Shown here: positions 18,171-27,218 of the stretch, one piece after another
Layout: the number at the start of each line of letters is the position of its first letter
Numbering within the stretch: position 1 is the stretch's first letter
Assembly (NCBI GenBank): GCA_021404525.1
Contig: JAAWWE010000016.1
Location: 1 to 64,000 of the forward strand
Source: Rhodobiaceae bacterium
GTDB lineage: Bacteria; Pseudomonadota; Alphaproteobacteria; Parvibaculales; Parvibaculaceae
DNA length: 64,000 nucleotides
Direction: 5' to 3'
The notes under the pieces: model-generated
What the model was told of the DNA's origin: nothing
Seen by the model: only the letters and a program-made list of their open reading frames with translations
Databases searched by the model: none
Position numbers and translations under genes: made by a program

Positions 18171-19565
18171 ATGTCAATCGCCGAGCCCCAAAGCCACCAG
18201 TTTGAGCTGGACGACCTATCAGAGCTTCTTGACCGTTTCGACGTTCCCGGAGCCTCTATCGCGGTTTGGCAGGGCGGCAATCTGTCTGAAGCGGCGGCGG
18301 GGGTTGTCAATCTCAATACGGGAGTAGAAGCCACAACGGACACTCTCTTCCAGATCGGCTCTATCACGAAGCTCTACGTCACCGTGCAGGTGTTGCAATT
18401 GGTGGAAGAAGGCTTGCTTGCCCTTGATGAGCCCATCAAAACCTATTTGCCCGACTTCCAAGTCGGCGATGCCGAGACCACCGCGAAGGTGACGCTTCGG
18501 CACTTACTTACCCACACGAGCGGCATTGACGGCGACTATTTTGTCGATGCGGGCCGTGGCGAGGACAGGGTCGAGAAGTTTGTTTCAGCGCTCAGCGAGC
18601 TACCCAATCTCTCGCCATTGGGGCACATGTTTGCCTATTGCAATGTGGGCTTTGTGATTGCTGGTCGGGTCATTGAAAAGGTTACCGGCCTTACCTGGGA
18701 CAAAGCGATGCGTTCCCGCATCGTCAAGAATATCGGGACGCCTTCTTTCTCAACGCTGCCGGAGCAGGCCATGCGCCACCGCACGGCAATCGGGCATTTA
18801 GGCACACCGGGCAAAGGTTTGATGGTGTCGCCCATCGCCTATCTCGCGCCGTCGAATGCGCCTGCGGGGTCGACGCCGATGGCAACGGCCAATGACATTG
18901 TGACCTTCGGGCGCACCTTGTTGGCGGGTGGCACGGCTCCCAATGGATTTCAGCTCATCTCGGAGGAAAGCGCTGATTTGCTCACCTGTCCGCATTGTAC
19001 TTGTCCACCCGGCGGCTCGCTGGATGCGATTGGTCTGGGGGCTTTTCTCTGGAACTGGAGCGGCAGTTCAGCATCTGGGGACTATGATGTATTTGGCCAT
19101 GATGGCTCGACCATCGGCCAGGCGGCGTTCCTGCGCATTCACCCAAAGAGCGGCACCATTGTCGTGCTGCTGACGAATGGGGGAGACGGCAAAGGGCTCG
19201 CTCACACCCTGCTCACCCGCATCTTCACCGCGACTGCTGGTGTTGCTCCGCCTGCGAAGCCTTCACCTGTTCAGACTGGTGAGCAGCTTGGCCCCTATAC
19301 CGGCACCTATGCCAAAAGCAGCGAGACCGCTCATGTCACCCTCAAAGAGGGCATTCTCTATGCGACGATCCAACCGAGCGCCAATTATGGGGTCATTGGC
19401 AGTGGTGGAGAGATAGAACTGCAGTCTGTTGGTGAAGGACGCTTCATTGGCACCAATGCCGGCATGTCACAGTCGGTCAATTTCAACTTTCTTGAGCCAG
19501 ACGCCGAGGGGCGCCCGCGCTACCTCTATTCTGGTGTGCGGGCCTTCACGAGGGTGGACGACTGA
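18171..19565 (+). CDS. Serine hydrolase of the beta-lactamase / class C penicillin-binding fold
   Basis: The 464 residues carry the S-x-x-K nucleophile motif GSITK at Ser64-Lys67 and a Y-x-N element in FAYCNVGFVIAG. The C-terminal region from about residue 345 is a lipocalin-like beta domain as in other beta-lactamase-related esterases and peptidases. No signal peptide is visible, so it is probably cytoplasmic and more likely an esterase or peptidase than an antibiotic-resistance enzyme. The ATG at 18171 has CAGGAG upstream. The frame stays open further 5' only through the opposite-strand VOC gene. The FAD dehydrogenase starts two bases after its stop. Confidence 0.85.
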   Translation: MSIAEPQSHQFELDDLSELLDRFDVPGASIAVWQGGNLSEAAAGVVNLNTGVEATTDTLFQIGSITKLYVTVQVLQLVEEGLLALDEPIKTYLPDFQVGDAETTAKVTLRHLLTHTSGIDGDYFVDAGRGEDRVEKFVSALSELPNLSPLGHMFAYCNVGFVIAGRVIEKVTGLTWDKAMRSRIVKNIGTPSFSTLPEQAMRHRTAIGHLGTPGKGLMVSPIAYLAPSNAPAGSTPMATANDIVTFGRTLLAGGTAPNGFQLISEESADLLTCPHCTCPPGGSLDAIGLGAFLWNWSGSSASGDYDVFGHDGSTIGQAAFLRIHPKSGTIVVLLTNGGDGKGLAHTLLTRIFTATAGVAPPAKPSPVQTGEQLGPYTGTYAKSSETAHVTLKEGILYATIQPSANYGVIGSGGEIELQSVGEGRFIGTNAGMSQSVNFNFLEPDAEGRPRYLYSGVRAFTRVDD

Positions 19566-19566
19566 C

Positions 19567-20982
19567 ATGAGTTCGGAGTTTCTTGCCCAAGTCCGCGCCC
19601 TTGTTGGTGACAGCGCCGTGACCACGAACAGCAATGACATGGCGCCCTTCCTTGAAGAGCGGCGGGGCCTTTATGTTGGCAAGGCAGCGGCTATTGTTCG
19701 CCCCGGATCGACCGAAGAAGTCTCTGCAGTGATGAAGCTCGCTCACGAGACGGGCACTATTGTGGTGCCCCAGGGCGGTAATACGGGTCTTGTGGGCGGG
19801 CAAACGCCTGATGAGAGCGGTGAGGCTATTGTCCTTAACCTCAGCCGGATGAATGCATTCCGGTCTCTCGACGATGAGAACAATACGCTCAGTGTTGATG
19901 CTGGCGTTACCCTTGCAGCCGCACAAGAAGCGGCTTCATCTGCCTCGCGTCTTTTTCCTCTCAGCCTTGCGTCAGAGGGCACCTGCCAGATCGGCGGGAA
20001 CCTTGCGACCAATGCGGGTGGCACAGCGGTGCTGCATTATGGCAATGCACGCGACCTGGTATTGGGTTTGGAAGTCGTGCTGGCAGACGGTCGCATCTGG
20101 GATGGCATGAGGGCCTTACGCAAGGACAATACCGGCTATGACCTCAAGCAGGTCTTTTTGGGGTCTGAGGGCACACTTGGCATCATTACCGGTGCTGTTC
20201 TGAAACTGTTTCCTGCGCCAAAATCACGGGCAACAGCAATCGCTGCCGTGCCCACACCTGCGGCAGCAGTTTCCCTCCTTCGGCATGTTGAAGCAGAGAG
20301 TGGTGGCGCCATTACAAGTTTCGAGCTGATGCCGCGCATCGGCATTGAGATGGTCTGCGCCCATGTGCCCGGCGCACGTGATCCGCTGAGCGCCCCCTCG
20401 CCCTGGTACGTGCTCGTGGAACTCTCATCTGGCAGCGATGGCGAAGAGCTTGATGGACTTCTGGAAAGGTCCCTCGCCAGCGCCGTCGAACGGGACTGGG
20501 TGAGCGATGGGGTTGTTGCGCAATCAGACACACAGCGCTCTGCCTTCTGGCAGGTCCGCGAAGCCATGTCAGACGCTCAGCGCCATGAAGGCGGCAGCAT
20601 CAAGCATGACGTCTCCGTTCCAATATCCAACATCACCCGCTTCCTGGAGCGCGCAATTGAGGCCGTGCAAGCAGACCTGGCGGGCATTCGACCAGTGCCC
20701 TTTGGCCATTTAGGTGACGGCAATATTCACTTCAATCTCAGCCAACCTCGGGAAATGGACACAGAGGCCTTTCTCGCTCAATGGAACCATTTCAACCAGA
20801 TCGTTCATGGGATCGCTCTTGATCTCAACGGCTCCATCAGCGCTGAGCACGGCATTGGCCAGTTGAAGCGAGATGAAATGGCGGAGCTTAAGTCAGATGT
20901 AGAGCTCGACCTCATGCGCACCTTAAAGCGCACGCTTGACCCCAAGGGCATCCTCAATCCTGGAAAGGTCGTGAGCGTTTAG
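19567..20982 (+). CDS. FAD-linked D-2-hydroxyacid dehydrogenase (GlcD/D2HGDH family)
   Basis: The 471 residues have the PCMH-type FAD-binding motif PQGGNTGLVGGQTP near 71-84, CQIGGNLATNAGGTAVLHYGN, and a C-terminal FAD-oxidase domain ending HGIGQLKRDEM and DPKGILNPGKVV. The C-terminal HLGDGNIHFN supplies the metal-binding histidines of the D-2-hydroxyglutarate and D-lactate dehydrogenase group. It oxidises a D-2-hydroxyacid and passes electrons to an ETF or the quinone pool. The exact substrate is not determined. It is almost fused to the upstream serine hydrolase gene (stop TGA at 19563-19565, ATG at 19567), which implies co-translation. Confidence 0.9.
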   Translation: MSSEFLAQVRALVGDSAVTTNSNDMAPFLEERRGLYVGKAAAIVRPGSTEEVSAVMKLAHETGTIVVPQGGNTGLVGGQTPDESGEAIVLNLSRMNAFRSLDDENNTLSVDAGVTLAAAQEAASSASRLFPLSLASEGTCQIGGNLATNAGGTAVLHYGNARDLVLGLEVVLADGRIWDGMRALRKDNTGYDLKQVFLGSEGTLGIITGAVLKLFPAPKSRATAIAAVPTPAAAVSLLRHVEAESGGAITSFELMPRIGIEMVCAHVPGARDPLSAPSPWYVLVELSSGSDGEELDGLLERSLASAVERDWVSDGVVAQSDTQRSAFWQVREAMSDAQRHEGGSIKHDVSVPISNITRFLERAIEAVQADLAGIRPVPFGHLGDGNIHFNLSQPREMDTEAFLAQWNHFNQIVHGIALDLNGSISAEHGIGQLKRDEMAELKSDVELDLMRTLKRTLDPKGILNPGKVVSV

Positions 20983-20987
20983 CGAGG

Positions 20988-22394
20988 TCAGGCTTTCGCG
21001 GCATCTGCTTTTTCTAGCAGCAGCGAGCCATCCGCCGTCGGCGCACCATCAGCCCCCCCTGAAAGGAAATCACCGATCGGCAGGTTCTGCGCTGGCACGA
21101 TCAAGATTTTATCAACCCGTGGTCCGTCCATATCTGCCACTTCGAAGCGGTAGCCGTTCCAGGCAAAATAATCACCTTCCGTTGGCAACCGTTCGAACCA
21201 GTGCAGCATAACGCCCGCCACCGTGTTTACTTCGCCCGAGTTGTCTCCAGGCAGGCTGGAAAGCATGAGGAGCCGCTTCACTTCATCAACGGACACAACA
21301 CCATCTACAAGATAGGAGCCATCGTCTCGCTGCACGATGGCGGTATTATTGTCTGACGCGTTGGCAGAGGTGTCGCCCACCATGGCAAAGAAGATCTCGG
21401 CCATGGTCAGGGTGCCGACAATGTCGCCATATTCATCGACGATGAAGCACATGAACTTGTTCTCAGCCTGAAGCAGGCTCAGTGCTTTCAAAACGGTAGA
21501 TGTCCGTGGCACATAGAGCGGCGCCGTCATCCGGGCAAACAATGCCTCGTTGGTCGCCTTCTCGATATTCGAGAACAGATCCTCCATGCGAACCATTCCG
21601 ATGGTAGGTCCATCCGGACCCTTGCGCACAGGATAGCGCTGGCTTTCCGTTGTTCGGATGAGGGCCATGTTCTCTTCAAAGCTTGCTTCTGTATCAAGCC
21701 AGACCAATTGGGTGCGAGGTTTCATCACCTCACCTACACGCGTGTCGCCGAGCCCAAGAACACGGTTCACGATGTCGCGTTCCACGCTCTCAACAGCGCC
21801 TGTTGCGACACCCTCTTCCACCAGATGCTTGATTTCTTCTTCCGTCACCTCGACGACATCCTGGCCGGTCGCGCCATAGGCTTTGAGAACAGATTCGGTT
21901 GAGTAAGACAGCAGCGAGACCACAGGCGATAAAGCGCGGGTTACGCCGACCATCGGGCGGGCGATCTTGATCGCTATCCGTTCCGGGTTGGAAAGTGCCA
22001 CTCTTTTGGGCACCAATTCGCCGATGATCAAGGAGAAGTAGGTGATAATGACGACAACAAGGCCAAAGGCAATGGGCTCACCATATTCAGCCAACATATC
22101 CCACTGGCCAATCAGGGAACCTAGCGGCGTTGCGAGCGTCGCGCCACCAAAGGCACCGGCAAAGACGCCCACCAGTGTAATGCCGACCTGCACCGCAGAC
22201 AGGAAACGACTGGGGTCCTCGTTCAGGGAAATAGCGAGCTCAATGCCCCCAGTCCCACTCTTCCCGGCTTCTTGCTGCCTTGTCAAAAGGCCAAGCAGAC
22301 GCTGCCGCCTGGATGACACAATCGCCATCTCAGACAGAGAGAAAAAGCCATTCAAAAGGATGAGAACGGCGAGAATAACAATGTCGGCTGCCAT
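20988..22394 (-). CDS. CNNM/CorC-family membrane protein (hemolysin-C-like)
   Basis: The 468 residues have an N-terminal DUF21/CNNM transmembrane domain with four hydrophobic segments in the first 190 residues (SLSEMAIVSSRRQRL after the first helix, a family mark). A CBS-domain pair follows at about 205-330 (GEVMKPRTQLVWLD and VDEYGDIVGTLTMAEIF), then a CorC_HlyC domain at about 360-440. CNNM proteins act in magnesium or cobalt export. Hemolytic activity is only a historical label. It ends five bases from the convergent FAD-dehydrogenase stop. Confidence 0.9.
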   Translation of the reverse strand: MAADIVILAVLILLNGFFSLSEMAIVSSRRQRLLGLLTRQQEAGKSGTGGIELAISLNEDPSRFLSAVQVGITLVGVFAGAFGGATLATPLGSLIGQWDMLAEYGEPIAFGLVVVIITYFSLIIGELVPKRVALSNPERIAIKIARPMVGVTRALSPVVSLLSYSTESVLKAYGATGQDVVEVTEEEIKHLVEEGVATGAVESVERDIVNRVLGLGDTRVGEVMKPRTQLVWLDTEASFEENMALIRTTESQRYPVRKGPDGPTIGMVRMEDLFSNIEKATNEALFARMTAPLYVPRTSTVLKALSLLQAENKFMCFIVDEYGDIVGTLTMAEIFFAMVGDTSANASDNNTAIVQRDDGSYLVDGVVSVDEVKRLLMLSSLPGDNSGEVNTVAGVMLHWFERLPTEGDYFAWNGYRFEVADMDGPRVDKILIVPAQNLPIGDFLSGGADGAPTADGSLLLEKADAAKA

Positions 22395-22531
22395 GACGTC
22401 TCCAGAGTCGGATACATAGTATACAGCACTTGTTTTTCAAGCGGAATCGCTGGAAATGAGATTTCTTCCGTTGCGTCAAATTAGGTCTTGGGCACCGGGA
22501 ATAGCCATATTTCCCAAGCGGCTTTAGCGGC

Positions 22532-23269
22532 TCAGAGCAGACTCAGCTGATCGTCGTCAGGCCGGTCTTTTTTTGCATCTTCCGGGCTCGCCTGATCCGC
22601 ATCGGGATCGACTGTCTCCGTCAGCCCCGCGTCGTCCTCTGAGATCTTATTCACCCGTGGACTTACCGGCACAGCCTCCATCCAGTCATCTGGCGCTGGC
22701 TTTAGCAGGTTCGCGGCCTCTTTTGCCGAGATCCCGTCATTGTCCAACCATGCATCCCAGTCTTTGCGGTCCAGTAATACCGGCATGCGGTGGTGGATCG
22801 GTGCCAAATGATCATTCGCTGCTGTGGTGACCACTGCGCAGGTTTCAAGTTCCGACCCATCCGCGCTCAGCCAATCATCCCAGATCCCTGCCATGGCGAA
22901 CGGTGCGCCATCAGTGCGCTGAATGAGATGAGGCTGTTTTGGCCGTCCGGCACGGGCCTGCCATTCGTAAAACCCGTCTGCAGGGATGAGACATCGCCGG
23001 TGTCGAAAGCCACCTCTGAATGATGGTTTCTCGTCAATCGTTTCTGCCCGCGCATTAATCAGCACAGATTTCGGCATCTCTTTCATCCAGGAGGGCACCA
23101 GCCCCCAGCGAACCAGCTGGAAATGCCGTTTGCCTGCCACCACCCTCACGATTGGCACAGGCTGTGTCGGCGCGATGTTGTAGCGCGGCGGAAAGTTCGG
23201 ATGCTCTTCGAAATTGAAGAATGCTCGCAGCTCTTCCGGTGAGCGTTCGATTTTATAGCGGCCACACAT
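22532..23269 (-). CDS. SOS-response-associated peptidase, YedK/HMCES family
   Basis: The 245 residues start MCGRYKIERS, so Cys2 becomes the N-terminal catalytic residue after Met removal. This fixes the start at 23269, although the frame is open upstream to 23320. NARAETI, GFYEWQ (active-site Glu) and the HHRMPVLL histidine are all present. The family crosslinks to abasic sites in single-stranded DNA through a thiazolidine, protecting them. The last 50 residues form an acidic tail (several DD/DPDAD runs) beyond the usual domain. The rhodanese gene ends five bases upstream, so the two are co-transcribed. Confidence 0.92.
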   Translation of the reverse strand: MCGRYKIERSPEELRAFFNFEEHPNFPPRYNIAPTQPVPIVRVVAGKRHFQLVRWGLVPSWMKEMPKSVLINARAETIDEKPSFRGGFRHRRCLIPADGFYEWQARAGRPKQPHLIQRTDGAPFAMAGIWDDWLSADGSELETCAVVTTAANDHLAPIHHRMPVLLDRKDWDAWLDNDGISAKEAANLLKPAPDDWMEAVPVSPRVNKISEDDAGLTETVDPDADQASPEDAKKDRPDDDQLSLL

Positions 23270-23274
23270 GCTCG

Positions 23275-23667
23275 CTACTTCTTCTCCACGGCCTCGGCAG
23301 GGTTCCCTGCTTCCGCCCATGCTGTGAAGCCACCGCGCATGTGTGCCACATTTTTCAAGCCAACATCCCGGGCGGCTTTCCCTGCAAGCGCTGAGCGCCA
23401 GCCCTTATTGCAGTAAAAAATGAACCGTGTGCCCTCTTCCTTGAACATGTCTTTAAAATAGGGGCTGGTTTCGTCCACCCAGAATTCGGTCATGCCTCTT
23501 GGCATGTGATAGGCACCTGGAATGCGTCCTTCACGCCAAATCTCTCTTATGTCTCGCACGTCGATCATGGTGACGCCGGCTTCCTGATACAGACCTTTGA
23601 CATCATCCACGCTCAAACAATCAATCTCGGCTTCGGCCGCTTCGACGAGTTCCAGAATGGTTGGCAT
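23275..23667 (-). CDS. Rhodanese-like sulfurtransferase domain protein
   Basis: This single 130-residue rhodanese domain has MIDVRDIREIWREGRIPGAYHMPRG in the CDC25-like half and the active-site loop YCNKGWRSA with catalytic Cys86. Such proteins transfer sulfur as a cysteine persulfide to acceptors. The acceptor is unknown. The ATG at 23667 has GAGGA nine bases upstream, while a GTG at 23685 would add six residues without a better site. It is divergent from znuC across about 120 bases and heads a two-gene unit with the YedK-like gene. Confidence 0.88.
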   Translation of the reverse strand: MPTILELVEAAEAEIDCLSVDDVKGLYQEAGVTMIDVRDIREIWREGRIPGAYHMPRGMTEFWVDETSPYFKDMFKEEGTRFIFYCNKGWRSALAGKAARDVGLKNVAHMRGGFTAWAEAGNPAEAVEKK

Positions 23668-23789
23668 CGGCGATATCCTCTTCACCTAGGGAAACAGTTT
23701 GGCCCATCCTATCACGTGGACAGCTGTTCCCGCGAGGTTGATCCTGGGTGGCACCCGTCACCTTGATGAGATAGGGTGCGCCGTTTTCC

Positions 23790-24566
23790 ATGTATATGCC
23801 GGACCCCATGAGCAGCCCTACCTTGATTGAACTCCGCGATGTTTCCGTCCGCCTTGGCGGTCGAGAAGTGCTCGCACATGTGGACCTCAAAGTGAACCGA
23901 GGGGAGATCCTCACTCTCATTGGCCCAAATGGTGCCGGAAAAACCACTCTTGCACGAACGCTACTGGGAATCCTTAAGCCTTCATCCGGTGTTGTGACCG
24001 CCGACGGCGGTGCACGGATTGGATACGTGCCGCAGCGGATGCAGATTGAGGCTGCCCTTCCCCTTACCGTCCGTCGTCTCTTGTCACTAACACGCTCCTA
24101 TGGTGAGGAAGAGATGAAGCGGAGCCTCGAGGAGGTCGGTGCAAGCCACTTGCTTGAGCGGCAGGCTGCGGAGCTCTCTGGTGGTGAATATCAGCGCGTT
24201 TTACTGGCCCGTGCCCTTCTTGGCTCGCCGGATCTTCTGATCCTGGATGAACCCACCAGCGGAATCGATTTTACCGGGCAGAGCGCGCTATACGAACTTC
24301 TTGCAACGATCCGAGAGGAAAGAGGCTGTGCGATCCTGCTCATCTCTCATGATCTGCATGTTGTGATGGCGGCGTCTGATCGCGTCATTTGCGTGAATGG
24401 TCATGTCTGCTGTGAAGGCGCACCGGAAGCCGTCACAAGTGACCCTGCCTATGTCGCGCTGTTTGGACCCGGTCACGCAGAGTCGCTGGCAGTGTTCAAG
24501 CACCATCACGACCATGTTCATGATGTCTCCGGACATGTGCATGGGGAGGATGACGCTCATGTTTGA
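23790..24566 (+). CDS. znuC: Zinc ABC transporter ATP-binding protein
   Basis: In this 258-residue ABC ATPase Walker A GPNGAGKTT is at 45-53, the signature LSGGE at 129-133, Walker B LLILDEP at 149-155, then the SHD switch histidine. A C-terminal tail holds eight histidines in the last 21 residues, a feature of zinc-importer ATPases, and supports zinc rather than manganese. It couples ATP hydrolysis to ZnuB-mediated import. The gene overlaps znuB by eight bases. The periplasmic binding gene znuA is absent on both sides. No convincing Zur box was seen in the 120-base upstream gap. In-frame ATGs at 23796 and 23808 are alternatives. Confidence 0.88.
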   Translation: MYMPDPMSSPTLIELRDVSVRLGGREVLAHVDLKVNRGEILTLIGPNGAGKTTLARTLLGILKPSSGVVTADGGARIGYVPQRMQIEAALPLTVRRLLSLTRSYGEEEMKRSLEEVGASHLLERQAAELSGGEYQRVLLARALLGSPDLLILDEPTSGIDFTGQSALYELLATIREERGCAILLISHDLHVVMAASDRVICVNGHVCCEGAPEAVTSDPAYVALFGPGHAESLAVFKHHHDHVHDVSGHVHGEDDAHV

Positions 24567-25362
24567 AGAGTTTTTTCTTCGAGCCCTGCTTGGTGGGATG
24601 GGGGTCGCCCTCATTGCTGGTCCTCTGGGGTGTTTTGTGATCTGGCGACGCATGGCCTATTTTGGAGATGCTCTCGCCCACTCGGCGCTTCTCGGCGTGG
24701 CGCTCGGCTTCCTTCTTTCTATTGAGCCTGCGCTTGGCGTGCTGGTCGCCTGCGCGGTTCTTGCGATTGCCTTTACGTTTCTGCAGAAACAGCAACGCTT
24801 TGCAGCAGACACTGTGCTGGGTCTCCTGGCTCACTCTGCACTTGCCCTCGGCCTTGTGGTTCTTGGTTTTCTGGACCAGTTGCGGATCGATCTAATGGGC
24901 TATCTCTTTGGCGACGTTCTGGCGCTCTCCTGGAATGACGTGACGCTCATCTATCTCGGCGCAGCTATTGTCCTGGCAGGACTACTCACCATCTGGCGAC
25001 GCCTCCTGGCCGTAACCGTCGACCCAGAACTGGCGCAAGCGGACGGCATTCATCCCCTTACCATTCGCCTGTTCTTCAGCCTGTTGCTGGCAGTCGTTAT
25101 CGCGCTTGCGATGCAGGTCGTGGGTGTGCTGCTCATCACCGCCCTCTTGATCATCCCTGCTGCTGCGGCAAGGCGTTTCTCCTCGACACCGGAACAGATG
25201 GCTCTCCTAGCGGCGGGTGTAGGTGCCCTCTCGGTCGCCCTTGGGCTCTGGGGATCCTTCTCCTTTGACACAGCCTCGGGCCCGTCAATTGTCGTCGCCG
25301 CCCTCGCACTCTTCCTCGGCGCCAATGCAGCCGCAGCGCTTGTTGCCAGGGCCCGGAACTAA
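24559..25362 (+). CDS. znuB: Zinc ABC transporter permease
   Basis: The 267-residue, strongly hydrophobic protein has about eight or nine membrane helices and the ABC-3 family features RMAYFGDALAHSALLGVALG near residues 34-53 and LLITALLIIPAAAARRFS near 200-215. It forms the inner-membrane channel partner of ZnuC. I chose the ATG at 24559 because GAGGA sits eight bases upstream, inside the end of znuC. Earlier in-frame ATGs at 24541 and 24550 lack that. A hairpin with a short T run 27-46 bases after the stop is the likely terminator. Confidence 0.88.
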   Translation: MFEEFFLRALLGGMGVALIAGPLGCFVIWRRMAYFGDALAHSALLGVALGFLLSIEPALGVLVACAVLAIAFTFLQKQQRFAADTVLGLLAHSALALGLVVLGFLDQLRIDLMGYLFGDVLALSWNDVTLIYLGAAIVLAGLLTIWRRLLAVTVDPELAQADGIHPLTIRLFFSLLLAVVIALAMQVVGVLLITALLIIPAAAARRFSSTPEQMALLAAGVGALSVALGLWGSFSFDTASGPSIVVAALALFLGANAAAALVARARN

Positions 25363-25388
25363 CCCAAACCCTCTTTCTTGCCCTTTTT

Positions 25389-25408
25389 CGGCAGTTTTGT
25401 GCCGTTTT
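25389..25408 (+). terminator. Probable intrinsic terminator after znuB
   Basis: CGGCA (25389-25393) pairs with TGCCG (25400-25404) around the loop GTTTTG, followed by TTTT. The stem is only five base pairs, so this is a weak terminator. It lies 27 bases after the znuB stop. Confidence 0.5.
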
Positions 25409-25506
25409 CAAGACAACCAAATATCAAGATCTAGTCCCTACTTTAGGCTCTGGGGTTGGTGGTTTTCGGCGGCATAGCTGCAGGTCGGAGATTATGCAGA
25501 GGCAAG

Positions 25507-26151
25507 ATGGCGACGGACGTAGATACATTCCGGGATGATATGGAGCGTCCAGCGGGTGGCATCGGCTTTCCGCGCACGCTCCGCCGTCTTGTCCAGGGCA
25601 AAAACATCAATGAAGATACGCTGTTGGCGACCGACTATCTCAACCATTTCAACGAGATCGTCATGCTGCTGGAACTCGTCGCAGATATGCCAGACTGCCT
25701 GGAAGATGCGCTCGAATGGAAACCAAAAAGCTACGAAGAGCATTTCGAAGATTCCAGTTTTCAAAACAAGGCGCTGGCCATCTTCGCCTATGAAAACGCC
25801 CCGAGACGCTATCGCGAACCTTTTGATCAGCTGGTCGCGCAAATGGACGCAACCGTCCTGGCCGCTCTGAAGGGCTTGAGCGCGGCTGCGGAACTAGGCG
25901 ATACCGAAAAAACGCAGCTGCTCGTCTCTCGCGTCACTGCCAAGCTGCAGCGTTTCGTTGATGTGGCAAGTGCTGTGATACACGGTCGCGCCGAGACCTC
26001 CGGTCAGGCGGAAATCGACACTCTGCTCGCCGAAATCGATGATAAAGAGGTTGCTCCAATAACCGCTCTGTCAGAAATCAACGCTCCGGCACCACTCGGC
26101 GCAGATGATGACGTCGCGTCGCAAGCGGATATTGATGCGCTATTCGACTAG
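25507..26151 (+). CDS. Helical protein with two C-terminal FliM-like (CheY-binding) motifs
   Basis: The family of this 214-residue protein is not recognised. The N-terminal two thirds are predicted helical and acidic. The C-terminal tail carries two related short motifs: SGQAEIDTLL at 165-174 and SQADIDALF at 205-213, ending one residue before the stop. They closely resemble the FliM N-terminal peptide (SQAEIDALL in E. coli) that binds phospho-CheY, and CheZ C-terminal tails are of similar type. A chemotaxis-phosphatase-like or response-regulator-binding role is therefore plausible. No flagellar or chemotaxis gene is nearby. The ATG at 25507 follows AGAGG by five bases, while the longer open frame begins in non-coding DNA. 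Confidence 0.7.
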   Translation: MATDVDTFRDDMERPAGGIGFPRTLRRLVQGKNINEDTLLATDYLNHFNEIVMLLELVADMPDCLEDALEWKPKSYEEHFEDSSFQNKALAIFAYENAPRRYREPFDQLVAQMDATVLAALKGLSAAAELGDTEKTQLLVSRVTAKLQRFVDVASAVIHGRAETSGQAEIDTLLAEIDDKEVAPITALSEINAPAPLGADDDVASQADIDALFD

Positions 26152-26260
26152 AGCTGTCACCGCATGCTGTTTGCCTAAAGGACACTCGTTCTCTCGCGCG
26201 GCGGTGCTATAGTCTCTCCAACAAATATCACCAAAAATGCAGACCTCTGGGGAGACGATC

Positions 26261-27043
26261 ATGACTTACAAACCTTTTGACCTAACGGGGAAAGTGGCCC
26301 TTGTCACCGGCGGCAATGGCGGCATTGGCCTTGGCATGGCAGACGCCATGGCGGCAAGCGGTGCCGACGTGGCTATCTGGGGCACGAATGAAGAGAAGAA
26401 TGCCAAGGCAGCAGAAGCGCTTAAGGCACACGGAACAAAGGTGGCCGTGCGCCGCGTTGATGTTTCCAACGAACAGGAAGTGATTGACGGTGTCGAAGCA
26501 ACTGTTGCTGAGCTCGGGCGCATCGACACGGTTGTGGCCAATGCCGGCATCGGCTTCGGGTCGCCATCCTTCGTCGACATGACGACCGAGGTTTACAAGA
26601 AGGTGCTGAGCGTCAATCTCGATGGCGTTTTCTGGACATTGCGCGAGTCAGCCCGACACATGGTTGAGCGATCAAAAGATGGAGACACGGGTGGCTCCCT
26701 TGTGGGTATTGCCAGTCTTGCAGCGATTGAAGGGGCGGCTCGCAATCAGGCCTATGCCGCAACAAAGGGTGGCGTCATTTCCATGATCAAAGCCTGCGCG
26801 TCGGAGTACGGCCGGTACAATATTCGGGCGAACGCCATCCTTCCTGGCTGGATTGCCACAGACATGACATCGCAGGCGCAGGCCGCTCCCGCCTTCGCGG
26901 AAAAAGTGATCCCGCGTGTGCCGATCCGCCGATGGGGCGAGCCGGAAGATTTCGGTGGCATGGCCGTCTATCTTGCGAGCGATGCCTCCACCTACACGAC
27001 TGGCACAACCATGATCATTGATGGCGGCTACTCGATGTTCTGA
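26261..27043 (+). CDS. Short-chain dehydrogenase/reductase (FabG-like)
   Basis: The 260 residues have TGGNGGIG (14-21), NAG, a catalytic Ser near 151 and YAATKGG with the Tyr-Lys pair, and end with the FabG-like IDGGYSMF tail. The ILPGWIATDM segment after the active site is typical. It probably reduces or oxidises a small alcohol or ketone with NAD(P). The substrate is not evident. GGGGAG eight bases before the ATG at 26261 sets the start. An earlier ATG at 26237 lacks a site. A good intrinsic terminator follows at 27077-27106, so the gene is likely monocistronic. Confidence 0.86.
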   Translation: MTYKPFDLTGKVALVTGGNGGIGLGMADAMAASGADVAIWGTNEEKNAKAAEALKAHGTKVAVRRVDVSNEQEVIDGVEATVAELGRIDTVVANAGIGFGSPSFVDMTTEVYKKVLSVNLDGVFWTLRESARHMVERSKDGDTGGSLVGIASLAAIEGAARNQAYAATKGGVISMIKACASEYGRYNIRANAILPGWIATDMTSQAQAAPAFAEKVIPRVPIRRWGEPEDFGGMAVYLASDASTYTTGTTMIIDGGYSMF

Positions 27044-27076
27044 TCGGGTTTTGATCGAGTTCTGATCCTGAGAAGA

Positions 27077-27106
27077 GGCTCGCGCCAATACGCGGGCCTT
27101 TTTTTG
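27077..27106 (+). terminator. Intrinsic terminator after the SDR gene
   Basis: AGGCTCGCG (27077-27085) pairs with CGCGGGCCT (27092-27100), giving nine pairs with one G-T wobble around a six-base loop. A run of seven T (27100-27106) follows. This is a convincing rho-independent terminator 33 bases after the SDR stop. Confidence 0.85.
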
Positions 27107-27218
27107 TAGCCGCTCATTGCGGCGCATTTCCTGCATTTCCAAGCCCATGATGTTGGATTATGTGCGAAATCGACAGCAACGCCTGGTTGACCTGTCCCAA
27201 ATTGGGACAAAACAGCTG

